From Tetrastigma voinierianum (Eukaryota; Streptophyta; Magnoliopsida; Vitales; Vitaceae), in the NCBI GenBank assembly GCA_016808115.1, contig JAEQBH010000193.1, positions 3,472,001 to 3,536,000 of the forward strand: a stretch of DNA of 64,000 nt, given 5' to 3'. Position 1 is the first letter of the stretch; the number at the start of each line of letters is the position of its first letter. The position numbers were made by a program, and so were the translations under genes. The notes beneath the pieces were generated by a model. The model worked only from the letters and a program-made list of their open reading frames with translations. It searched no databases and was not told the origin of the DNA. This document shows, in pieces, positions 1 through 10,388 of the stretch.

Positions 1-1250
1 TGGAATTGGCCGCCATTGTGTTTGGATTGAAAATATGGAGACCACTTAGCTACGAGAAGAAAAAGAGTGTTTCATCTCTACCACCAGATCATAAAAGTCT
101 TAAGTATTTGCCCTCATAGCAGGGCTTAACAGATATAATGATGGATGGTCATTAAAGGATTATGATTATCATGATTACCACCTCGGGAAAGCTAATGTAG
201 TGGCAGACGCTCTGAGCAGAAAGTCAGTGCAAACACTACGAGCACTGAATGCTCATTTGTCATTGTCAAACGATGGTGCAATAGTGGCGAAATTAATGGC
301 AAGACCAAATCTGTTAAATCAAGTGCAGGAGGCACACAAGAGTGATGATAAAATTTCTGCCATTGTAAGTCAGAATAGAATGAGGAAAGAAATTGATTTT
401 TCAGTGAATGAGGATGGATTCTTGTATTATAGAGAATAGGTTTGTGTACCCAATGATAGTTAGTTGAAGAAATTCATTCTTGAGGAGGCACATAGTGGAT
501 CCTTTGCTATACATCCTGGTAGCACGAAAATGTATTAGGATTTGAAGACTTCATCTTGGTGAGTGCGGAATGAAAGAAATATGTGTCAATTTTGTGACTA
601 AAATGTATGAATTGTGCTAAAGGGTGGCAGACATCAAGTTCCTTCGGGTTTGTTGCGGAGTCTAGAGATACCGGAGTGGAAATGGATCGAGAATCCTGAT
701 GGATTTTGTGGTCGGGTTGCCATTGAGGGAGAAAGCATGGTCGAGTTTGGGTCGTGGTAGGCAGATTGAGCGAAGTCGACTCACTTATACGGTGGAAACC
801 CAGGTTATTCGCTTGATAAGTTGGCGGGCTTTACATGGAAATAGTTCAGGTTGCATGAGTTCTGTGTCTATCATTTCAGATAGAGATCAGGAGGTTCACC
901 TCAAGATTTTTGGGGGAAAGATCTGAGGCTTTAGGCATGACTAAATTCCCGGCATGACTTTCCACATGACGGATGGATAATCGGAGAGGGATTATTGAGT
1001 TTTTAGAGGATATGTGAGGATTTGTGATCGAGCCTGGGGATAGTTAGGATAGACATATTCCTCTAGTTGAATTTGAGTATAACAATAGCTTCTAGTCGAG
1101 TATTGGAATGGCATGTTACGAGGCTCTTTATGGAAGAAAGTGTAGAACACCAATGTGTTGGACAAAGTTAAGTGAGAAGAAAGTAATCGACCCCGATTTG
1201 ATTGTGTTTAGATTGGTAAAACCATAATTCAGTATATGTATGTTTGAGTT
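1..1250 (+). pseudogene. Tekay/Del-like Ty3/gypsy pol remnant (RNase H end and integrase)
   Basis: This is the 3' part of a Ty3/gypsy polyprotein, cut by the window edge and broken by many stops and frame changes. In order I see the RNase H piece ELAAIVFGLKIWR (from about base 3), the RNase H end DYHLGKANVVADALSRKS (open from 200 to 439), the integrase zinc-finger piece EEAHSGSFAIHPGSTKMY (about 483-535), the linker reading EIPEWKW then MDFVVGLP (about 665-725), a core stretch SIISDRD with the first catalytic Asp (about 865-890), and a late-core stretch matching YNNSF..SSIGMA..EALYGRKCRTP (about 1075-1155). The ALYGRKCR.P and GKANVVADALSRKS wording is characteristic of Tekay/Del chromoviruses by recall. 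The gene is non-functional. It is followed by a decayed 3' region rather than a clean LTR boundary. Confidence 0.85.
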
Positions 1251-3523
1251 AGAGTTCAAGCAGCCTTTTTGCTTTGATTAGGATTGGTTTTCAGGAATTT
1301 TTGTATAAAGGAAATGTTGGGGTTTTAGGAGAGATGCTGTCAAAATTTTTCCAAAACCTATGTTTTTGTTTTGGTCATAACTTGTCCATTACTCATCCAA
1401 ATTGAGTGATCCAAATTGAGTGATTCAAATTTATGGGTAAACTAGACTTCTAGGAGAACAAATTTCCTTGAAATTAGTGTATTCAAATTTGGACCCCATT
1501 GGACCCAGAAGTTCGTCAGTGGCTTCCCATTTTGAACCGTCCTGGTTACGTTTTGAACTACGAGTTTTGGTGTTTTGGTACATTTTTGGTATTTAGGCCA
1601 TAAGTTGAGTTTCACTCATCCAAATTGAGTGATTCAAATTTATGGGTAAACTAGACTTCTAGGAGAACAAATTTTCTTGAAATAAGTGTATTCAAATTTG
1701 GACCCCATTGGACCCGAGAAGTGTGAGGGTGAAGCGGTATTTTGGGCAAATTCGATTGATTTTGAGAAAATAGAGAGTAGTCCCAGTTGTTTAGGACATA
1801 TCTTGAGTTTTGGTGCTCCGAATTGGATGATTCCAATTTATGAATAAAACATATTTATAGAGAAACAATAGACTTGAAGGAAGTTGGGTAAAATATGGCT
1901 CCTTTATTCCTAGAAAATCTTACAAGTGAAGGTGTATTGAGTAGAAATCAACCCTAACCAAAAACACTAGCATGCATGACTGATTTTTCTTTGTTTGTTC
2001 TCTTGTTATGACGTATTTATGATGGATTAGGGGCTGATGATGATAAAAGCTGACCTAAGATCGGGATTCCAAGGATAGGAGACTAGAATCGACAACCTTT
2101 TTGGTTTTTTCTTCATACTTATCTTCTTGTTTCAAGTTTTATGTTTGTTTGTCTAACAAATCTGAAATGTTTGTTATGAAATATGCGTTTTTTGTTTGAA
2201 CTAGTTAAATCTGAAATGTTTGACAAACATCTGCATATGTGCTTCTATTTGAACTATACAAATGGATTTGTTTAAGTGTTGGTTAATTGATTTATAAATA
2301 ACGAACTATGTAGTGGCAAACATGATGGGATTCACGTATATCTGAAATAGTCAGTCGAGAGATAGTGAGAAGGTATATTGTGGAAGTATGAAGGAATGGT
2401 ATTGTAAATGACTCATTATTAATGCCCTTAAGAGGAATGTTAACCATTATGATTAGAGTTAAGGATCGGAATTCAGGTATACGATGAAGTGATGTACTTG
2501 ATCTGCTGACGAATGATTTATAATTGGCATCTGTCCAGTGGCGCCATTGGAGATGATAGCCGTTAAATTATACACAAAATGCTGATGAACTAACAGGTCA
2601 TGTGATGAGACGATTTTCAGTTGATATTGAAACTTTTTATCTTGACGCGACCAGGCGTGTCTTTGAGTGATTTCTGTCTCTCTCTTTGCAAAGTTGGAGT
2701 TCAGTTAGTTAAGGGAAAAATGATTAATAATTGGATGGATTATGTGAATTGAGTTGATAAGAATAACCTAGAGACATGAAGATGAGAATTGTTGTATTTC
2801 TATATTTGAGACAAAATGAAGTATCATTCAGCCCACCCCATAAGTGTTATCATTATAAATATTGCATAAGTCTACCATGCTAGTGATCGTTGAGTTGTTT
2901 AGGAAAATATGTTTTGAAGTTTTTAAAGAATGATTAAGTGATGCATATAGAAAAAAAAGGTTATGATTATTTATTATATACATGGTATAATTGTTTGAAA
3001 AATAGAGAATAGAAATTTCTATAGAACCACTGGCATGAAAGTAACTAGGCGTTAACTTTCACGCAAGTACTAAATAGATAGTAGCGGGACTGATGCCCGT
3101 GACTGATTAACAAAATTAAAATCCTTGGAGTATAAGTAAATGTAGTCTCTTATTACATACCCTTTAATTCCATGATATATGTGACTATTTTGTATTGGGA
3201 ATCAGTGCTAAAGTCCTTATAAGAAGATTATATTTTTAATTTTTTTATATCATGTAATGTACTTTACATTTGTGGATTTTCAGATAAAGAATTAGCTTTG
3301 GTAAATGTTTTGTGATGATTTTGGAAGAGGGCGTGAAATGCCGTTTGTATAAATATTGTAAAAGATATAGTTATGGGCCCTCTAGAGAAAGGAATATCAT
3401 TGCATATATATTAATGAATGCTTTGAATAGTGAGTAATCTATATATTCATATATAAATATGATTAAATGGATATTAAATATCCTATCGAAAATGAGTATA
3501 AAATGTGTTTTACAGATAAATGG
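1251..3523 (+). other. Decayed 3' flank of the Tekay-like element; no gene seen
   Basis: No coding region longer than chance is convincing here. The sequence directly follows the integrase remnant, so it probably holds that element's 3' untranslated region and LTR remains. I could not find a TG/CA pair or a matching second LTR in the window. It contains the threefold repeat listed separately and is AT-rich towards its right end. Similarity to the Athila leader begins sharply at 3524. Confidence 0.4.
1376..1890 (+). repeat. Three degenerate ~200-bp tandem units
   Basis: Units start near 1376, 1599 and 1797. Each opens with a variant of CATAACTTGAG followed by an AATTGAGTGATTCAAATTTATG-like block. 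Units 1 and 2 (1393-1512 and 1616-1722) match almost base for base through the GGACCCCATTGGACCC stretch. Unit 3 is more diverged. Unit 1 also contains a short internal duplication of the AATTGAGTGAT block. The array lies just downstream of the chromovirus pol remnant, so it probably belongs to that element's 3' non-coding region or LTR. Confidence 0.8.
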
Positions 3524-4029
3524 ATTTATTGTGGATGAATGAATTCCATAAATTCTCCATAGCGTCATGCTCCTTGAGGTCTTTTGCTGCACATTCCTGG
3601 TTGGCTACATCGTTTAATCCTTTATCTGTCATGGGTGTATGTTTGTCTTCTGAGATCGAGTGCATCAGATCATTAAGTTCACAAATGACAAACATTTTCA
3701 ATATGGGTTGTTCAAGGAGTTCAGAACAACTCTTTGGAGTCACTTGCTTGAAGCCTCATTTTATTCATTTTTCTTTAAAATCCCCATTGGTATATCTTCT
3801 TTATGAATATTGAGTTTATTAGTTAACAGTCAAACCAGCGGCTCATAAACACCGTTAGACAGCTTTATTTTATTGTACATTATTGTATTGCAAGAATTAT
3901 GTGAGTTCTCACCAGACTGTTTATTACAATCCCAGCAGCAGTACCATAAAACTTGTTCAGGACAAACATATGCATACAAATTTCGGTTATTCTAAGGGTA
4001 TTATACAATCAGCAGCGCCACGTAAAACT
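3524..4029 (-). pseudogene. Second, truncated Athila leader with gag N-terminus
   Basis: This block repeats 9851-10388. On the minus strand a short frame (3743 to 3510) ends with a stretch like KEHDAMENLWNSFI, which matches the region just before Athila gag and also the equivalent place in the right-hand copy. The match stops at 3524, where unrelated sequence begins, so only the leader and the first part of gag survive. Two PBS-like sites lie in 3930-4029 (separate entry). Confidence 0.6.
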
Positions 4030-6464
4030 TGTTAATATTATATTATATAAACCACAATCTCTTAGAGTAAATCATTTTTCGAGTTGGTTTGGTGATGTGA
4101 CGAGTGCAGTCGACAGAAATAATAAATGGTTCAAGTCAAGTCTTCGATCCTGAGATCTAAATTTTAAAATCAACTACATTTCATAGATTTCATACTATTT
4201 GGACCTGAATGATATTGCAGGATCGACATTGAGTCTTGGAAAATTAAGCGAACAAAGAGAGAATTAAGCCCGAACTATCAACTTATCTTGGAAAATAAAG
4301 AATAAAGAATAAAGAATTTCTATAAAAAGAATTGAATCTTGAATAGTTATCTCGGAGGACCATCAATGAAAGCATTGATAGTGGTATCGATTCACACAGC
4401 CAGTTCTCGATAAATTTCTTGATTAATTCGGTTTAATCTGTCAAGGCGTTGTAGTGCGGTGGATCTCTCCACCTCCCACATTTCATTATCTAATTTGCCA
4501 GCTTTTGATTCTCTCGAATACGGGGAATTAGATAACTACTTTTAAAGGGACTTCCCTTAATCACGAATTTTTCTTTTTCAATACTTCGCCCTTGCCCATT
4601 ACATGGTTGTAAACCTTGGCTCCCCAAGTTATAGTTCAAACGAGGTGCTGACAGATTGCTCTTCCCTCGGGGAATTAGATTAGATCAACCTTTCCTTGAT
4701 TTAGATCCACGACTAACACGGGATTAGTCTCACTATCCGAGTGGGGTGAACTCTTTGCTTGTTTAAATAGATAACTCGACATTCGACTCGTTCTTGTTCA
4801 GTGAAGAGGATTTATCTAAGTGAACTTACAAGCTCAAAGATCCCTAATAGCAGGTTAGTATACCTTCAAGAAATGTACATTACTCTCGAGAATGTCTTCC
4901 ACTGTGTCACTCGAGAGGACCTCCTTGAAATGTCAGGCTTGATAGCCTTGAATCTTACTTGGGTATAAAGAAGCGATATTCGAGATCCGAAACAACAAAC
5001 CCAAAACCGAAGTAAATTCACTAGCTGAAATTAACAAGCTCTTTGTAAACAATCTACGGGAAAAGATAAAAATTCGAGACTATCATGTTCACTTAAATGG
5101 AAGCTAGATTCCTCGATTCTTGAATCACACGATACGACATTCCTCGATCATAGAATGACTGCCAATTAGCCCCGAAAGCAATCGAATTCCAGTGTGCGAA
5201 CTGGAAACATTTCGGGTAGTAATTTGAAAATAAAATGGTCGCGTTCGGCTTGACTGGCTTGATAACATCCGGGGAGGGGGGTTAGTACCACGAATAAAAT
5301 ACGAGGCATAATGCGCTCTAAAACGGCGGAATTGAAAATTAAGAAAATAGAAAAGAAAGAATAAAAGAAAAAATAAAGAAAGAAAATGAGCTTTGTTCTC
5401 CGGACCCTCTCGTGCTGATGATGTAGAAGTTGTGGAATAAGTGGATATTTAACGTATTTCTAGGGTTTCTCAATTGGGCCCCTAATCCCAATGTAACTTC
5501 TTGTGGATTTTAAAGTATCCGGCCCAGTCGCGCGTTCCGCATTAGCGACGCCGGTTTCGCGTAGTGACATCGCCGATGTCGACATCAGTAATCTCCGCGT
5601 CGGCATCGACACTCTATGTAGCCTTGATTTGGTCATTCTTGATGTCGCGACATCACCATCTTGTGACATCATCTCACGTCTTAGCGGGTTTCAATTGTTC
5701 TCTCGGATGTCGCGACATCGATCTCTTGTCCATGACGTCATCTTAAGAAGCCGTAGGCTTCAGCGGTTGTTCATATTGTGTGAGCCTCAATATCTTGTCG
5801 TGACATTCTTCATAATTACGCATCATTGATCACAGTGCCGTTCACGATGTAGCGACCTCGATCCGCGTCGCGACATCAACGGCGTCATTCGCAGTTTTCA
5901 ACTTGTCTTGTCTCGCGACCCGGCGGTAGCCGTGACCTCGCTTCATTAAACTTCACCGCCCATTTTGCCGCAGTGCGGTGCCGGCGACTTGATCTCATGT
6001 CGTGACATCGGCAGGATCGGCGACTTCATCGATCCAAAACTCTCATAGCTTAAAGGTGTTTTTACGTTGTCGCGACCTCTGTCTCGTCACGACATCCAAT
6101 TGTTCATCGCGACCTCGGAATCTTGTCGGCGGCGTCAGTTCTCTTAGCTCGATTACCCTTGGTGTTTGAAACTGTACTTCACGTCGCTACATCGGAATTC
6201 CCTTTTTAATTCTTTTGGTGTCACGACCTCGAATTTGGCGTATCGTTAAACGCTGCATCAATGAATCGGCCCGAGTTCTTTTCATTACGCTCTGCCATTC
6301 ATTGCACTTTCTTCCACTTATTCTTTGTGTTTTTCTACTTCTTTCTCTCTTTCTGCTAATAACAATTTGGTGAGTTTCTTCATATTTACGTATATTAATT
6401 ATTCATTTCTAGATGAAAATAGAACAGAAAAATGGACTAAAATAGATGACTTTTAAGCTCATCA
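4030..6464 (-). repeat. Athila-like LTR, inner copy
   Basis: On the minus strand it begins TGATGAGC and ends TTAACA, preceded by a purine-rich tract at 6465-6483 and followed by a PBS-like site. It is a direct repeat of 10389-12800. The right portion (5500-6260) holds at least six exact TCGCGA sites and many one-base variants. This is the U3 part on the minus strand, because a weak TATA-like stretch lies to its left near 5450, where the partner LTR has a clear one. Confidence 0.85.
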
Positions 6465-6483
6465 AACTCCCCCGGAAACTTAA
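6465..6483 (-). other. Polypurine tract next to the inner LTR
   Basis: On the minus strand CTTTAAGTTTCCGGGGGAGTT (6465 leftmost) directly precedes the LTR start TGATGAGC. That is the expected place for the plus-strand primer of an LTR retrotransposon. The corresponding site in the fuller Athila copy at 34584-34602 is similar. Confidence 0.65.
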
Positions 6484-9300
6484 AGTTTTTAACTTGTCCT
6501 CAATGAAGAAAAGAAAGAATTGTTTGTCCTCAAACAAAATAATTTTTAAGGACATTTTTCTGTTTTGTTTTTCATCCTTTATCTGTCTACCTTTCTAATC
6601 TAGAACTAAAAGATATCACTGTTAATTCAAGTTTCAGTTTTTAGATGAAAGAATAAAGCATGGTATACTTTTATTACAAAATTTCTTGATAAACTAATGT
6701 ATTTACACAGTTTATTTATCAAGTCTTAATCTGTGTGTGTGTGCAGGTCAGCCATCCTTCTCAACTTCTTCTTAGTTTTAGTAAATCTTCATAGGAGTTT
6801 TTCTTAAACTGTTTATTCAAGTCCCAGCAGCACATTTTTCATATTGATCTCCACTAATGGGTGATTCCAACCTTCAAAATCAATCAGGTCTTTTGGCTTG
6901 TAATGTTAGGCTTGGGTAAAAAGGGTAGGATGAATGGAATTTTTAGGTTGAGATTACCCAAACTCTTTTTCTTTTCTCCTCGACTTCTATTTCTTCCCTA
7001 AAAAAACTCCTCCAAACTTTATGTTTGGGATTCTACCTTGAATTTCTTCTTTTCAAAGAATTTGTATGCTCTAATTTCTTTGTAATTCGATTTTGGGGAA
7101 TTTTCCTTCTAATCGCCCCTTAAGTTATACTATGTTTTGTCTTCTTAGGCTTTCTAACACTCTTAGCGAACTTTGGGTTAGTAGCTCCATACCGGATGGT
7201 ATTAAGGTACTGAGTGTTGAAACACCCACACAAGAACTTAATTGTTGAGAGTTGAGCCCTGGGCAAAAACTATTCTTACCTAGCTTTCTTTCCTTTTGTA
7301 TTTTCCTGTCTTCGATCTCTCCTCCTTCACCTTCTCTGTACATCTCTTTTGCCTTTCCCTAATCAAGCTCCCCTGACTTCATCTCCTTCCCTCTCCTTTT
7401 GAGTTCTTGGGTCATCATAGGTTCTTTACTGGAAGTTTAGTGATAAAGGATGGCTTGGGCTTTTCATTGGCTTATTTTGAAGACATGGAATATCGTGGCT
7501 CAAATTCAGGGACTAAGGTGTATGCAAAAGCATATACATAGTGGTGGCTAGAAAAGCTCAAACTGTTCGATGATGGCCTGTATCATTTTTTTTTTTGGTT
7601 GTTTTCAACTAGGATTTCGCCTCAATCAATATTCAAACAAGTTCTAGAACTGTGGATTACAAATTCTGAATTCCTAGAAATTTTTCCTATTCGATCAAAG
7701 TTCCAAGGGTGCTATTAATGGGAGTGTATTATTTCCCTTCAAGACTTGTGTTTATTCCTTGTCTATTGCATTAGTTTACCCAGTACTTTGTATATCGAGA
7801 ATTAACCAATTTCTCGAGTTTCAACCAGCCCGAACTTGAACAAGGCAGTACATACTCTTAGTTTAGTTCATTATTCATGTTCTCCATTCTTTTGAGATAA
7901 AATTAATCGAACATAATGTTATTTTGATTCCAACAGAAAATAAACTAGTAAACAATCCATCATGATCAACCAATTTGTAAAATGTGAGAATTTTATTCAA
8001 ATATCAAAGATTTCGATATTACACCAGTTGTTCATTTACAAACATTTTTTTTTACTAAATTCGAGAAAAACTCTATTTCTTATAAAATCCTATCTCTTCT
8101 CCAGTTTGCATCCATTCAAAATTTGGTTCTCCAAACATTGTACCTTGAGGCTCTAATGACAGCAATGGCTGGGGTGGCGAGCCGTGCTGGGTCGTTCAAC
8201 AAATTGGGGCTGCTTCTACCTTTTCTTTGGAGCTTCTTGGTTGATGGATTCTTAATCCATATTCCTTCTATCCTGACTTTACGGGTGAAACAACGTTTTA
8301 TGGAACACTTAGTGGAGATTGATTTGTTTTTCCGACTCCACTCATTCCATAAAGCGGTGTTTGCACCCCTCGAACTCTTTCACTCGTTTTTCCCTTACTT
8401 CATTCTTTACGCTTGTTTCTAATTCCTTGTTCTTCCTTCACTTTTATAGTGAGGTGTGTCTCTTGGAAAGAACAAGGTCAATTATGATTCCTTCAATTTC
8501 TATGGGAAGATTAAATGATTCATCGATTATGTCCGTTTGTATTTTCAATCGGTTCGGCTTTTCTTGGAAATTTTGAGCGTTTCTTGAATGCCTTAGAATT
8601 TATTCTGATTGCTGTAGGCGAGGATATTCCACGGTCGATTAGATCAAAATATGGTTGTTTTACGTATTTATTGCTATTTTATTTTGCATCGGAGTTTTGG
8701 GTGAATTTGAGTTCGTTGGATCTTGGTGAAATTAGACAGCGGGTTAATGTTTGACATTACATTCGAAGTTACTTCATTATCTATTGGGCGATAAAGTCTA
8801 GACATTAATTACTGGAAGTTACGTTATCGGGTTTCTAGGTTATGACAGAGAATGTTCTTTATTTCGGTTATGACTAAATTTCACCAATTTGGCTTTCTTT
8901 TCCACTTATTATTCTTCATTCTCTCACATCCTTGGTCAATCCTCCCTAAATTGATGTCATGTCCCAAGACCAATCAGACAAACCGATTAACAACATGTTT
9001 CAGTCATTCAATGTCACTCAAAACAATTATACACAATTTATTTTTATCATGCAGTAATTGAACCATTCCTCCCATTCACTAGTTAAGCATTATTTTATGA
9101 TAAAAATAAATTCCCCAGGCACACCAAATCTTGCTACTATATATATAATATCCTAATCAATTATTTAGAAGCTCAAATACGATTGAAATTTAAGACAAGG
9201 AAAGAGTGAAAACTCCCTTTTTGTTTCGACTATATACTCTCAATTTGTCCTCAAATATGATTTGAAGGTTCTTTCTTACATTGCACACTTCACTCTTTTC
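6484..9300 (-). other. Athila 3' non-coding region; no gene seen
   Basis: The stretch is pyrimidine- and AT-rich on the given strand and has no convincing reading frame. Its right-to-left order matches 34603-37100 of the other Athila copy: the AAGAAAAGAAAGAATTGTTTGTCC block near 6508, the GTGTGTGTGTGC block near 6733, and the CCGACTC.ACTCATTCCATA block near 8332 all recur there. Some full-length Athila elements carry an env-like ORF here. I could not recognise one in either copy. Confidence 0.55.
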
Positions 9301-9311
9301 GCATTACTTAA

Positions 9312-9990
9312 CCGTTGTCGTATCGGTGGAGCTTCCCTGTATTCATCAAATAAATCAATTCATCCAGCTTGGCCTCTATTGCTGACAGTCTGTTCAGCTC
9401 ATTCATTCTACTCCCTTCAGTTATGACACTTTTCCTTGTAGATTCAGATAGACCAATGTTGTTCTCAGCAAGATTCTTCCGAGCAGTATAAATATTCTCA
9501 TTTCTTCTATGTTTGGAATTGGTGATTTCTCTTCTTTATTCGGGAAGAGATGGAACATAGAATTTGTTGAAATAAGCACTCTCCCGACTCCTCCCGGTGT
9601 TAACAGTTAGTGGTAGAGTTAAACCAAGTTATAGCCATATCTCTCGGGAGAATGAAACAGCTATGACCCAGCTCTTAGAAGCTACACCATTCAATTTGAT
9701 TGAATTTGTTATCTCGAGAAATCGTCCCAAGTGTTCATTGGGATTTTCAGTGGAATGACCAGTGAATTGATTCTGTTGAATCAGCAGCTGTAAATACTGA
9801 TTCGAGCTCAAAATTATTAGCATTGATTCTTTATGCGTTCTGTGCTAAATATTTATTGTGGATGAATGAATTCCATAAATTCTCCCATGGCGTCATGCTC
9901 CTTGAGGTCTTTTCTTGCACATTCACAGTTATTTCATCGTTTAATCCTTTATCTGTCATGGGCGTATAGAAATTTTGTCTTTTGAGATCA
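9312..9990 (-). pseudogene. Short Athila-type gag
   Basis: The nucleocapsid/capsid precursor of an Athila-like element, read on the minus strand. An N-terminal stretch (9823 to 9629) contains QNQFTGHSTENPNEHLGRF, close to the conserved Athila gag sequence QNQF.GHPTEDPN.H. A later frame (about 9470 to 9312) reads MNELNRLSAIEAKLDELIYL, a short amphipathic or coiled-coil-like helix, and ends at a stop. A frameshift lies between the two parts, and the usual middle and C-terminal parts of gag are missing. It is followed directly by the 3' non-coding region, so the copy has no protease, RT or integrase and could not mobilise itself. Confidence 0.7.
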
Positions 9991-10388
9991 AAAATACTTT
10001 CGGATCCAATAGGATTAGCCTAATCAGCAAACATTTTCAATATGATTAAGGTCGGTGGCTCTTTGGGTGCTTGCTTGAAAGCGCTATTTTTGTTCTTTTC
10101 TTTTAAAAATGTCCAAATTAGTATATCCTTCATAATCGAATATTGGTTATTAAATTCTTTCCAATCCCATATTTTGTGAAGAAGTGGACATCATAAAACT
10201 TGTTGAGACGAAAACTTGTTGCACATTTATGCATTAGTTATGCATGCGAAGATTATGACGTTATCACGAAAGGACTATTGTCTAATCCCAAACATGATTG
10301 CCATAAAACTTGTTGAGATAAACATATATACAAATTCTGACGTTATTGCAAAGGACTATTGTCTAATCCCGGCTATGGCATATAAAAC
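9851..10388 (-). other. Athila leader with tandemly repeated PBS-like sites
   Basis: This is the 5' untranslated leader between LTR and gag. It contains two copies of a ~100-bp unit (about 10192-10308 and 10309-10388). Each has a CCATAAAACTTGTTGAGA block, a GACGTTAT block and AAAGGACTATTGTCTAATCCC. On the minus strand the last motif together with the CCATAAAAC block resembles an LTR end plus a decayed tRNA-Asp-type PBS. The left leader (3930-4029) has the same doubling. Confidence 0.6.

Noticed and set aside
5500..6260. Evenly worded palindromes as a CRISPR-like array
   Set aside because: Spacing is irregular, repeats are only 8-12 bp, flanks are not spacer-like, and the context is a plant LTR.
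5500..6260. GTCGCGAC as a calmodulin-binding CGCG box (CAMTA site)
   Set aside because: The known box needs A/C/G before and C/G/T after CGCG. Here CGCG is preceded by T and followed by A, so the usual consensus does not fit.
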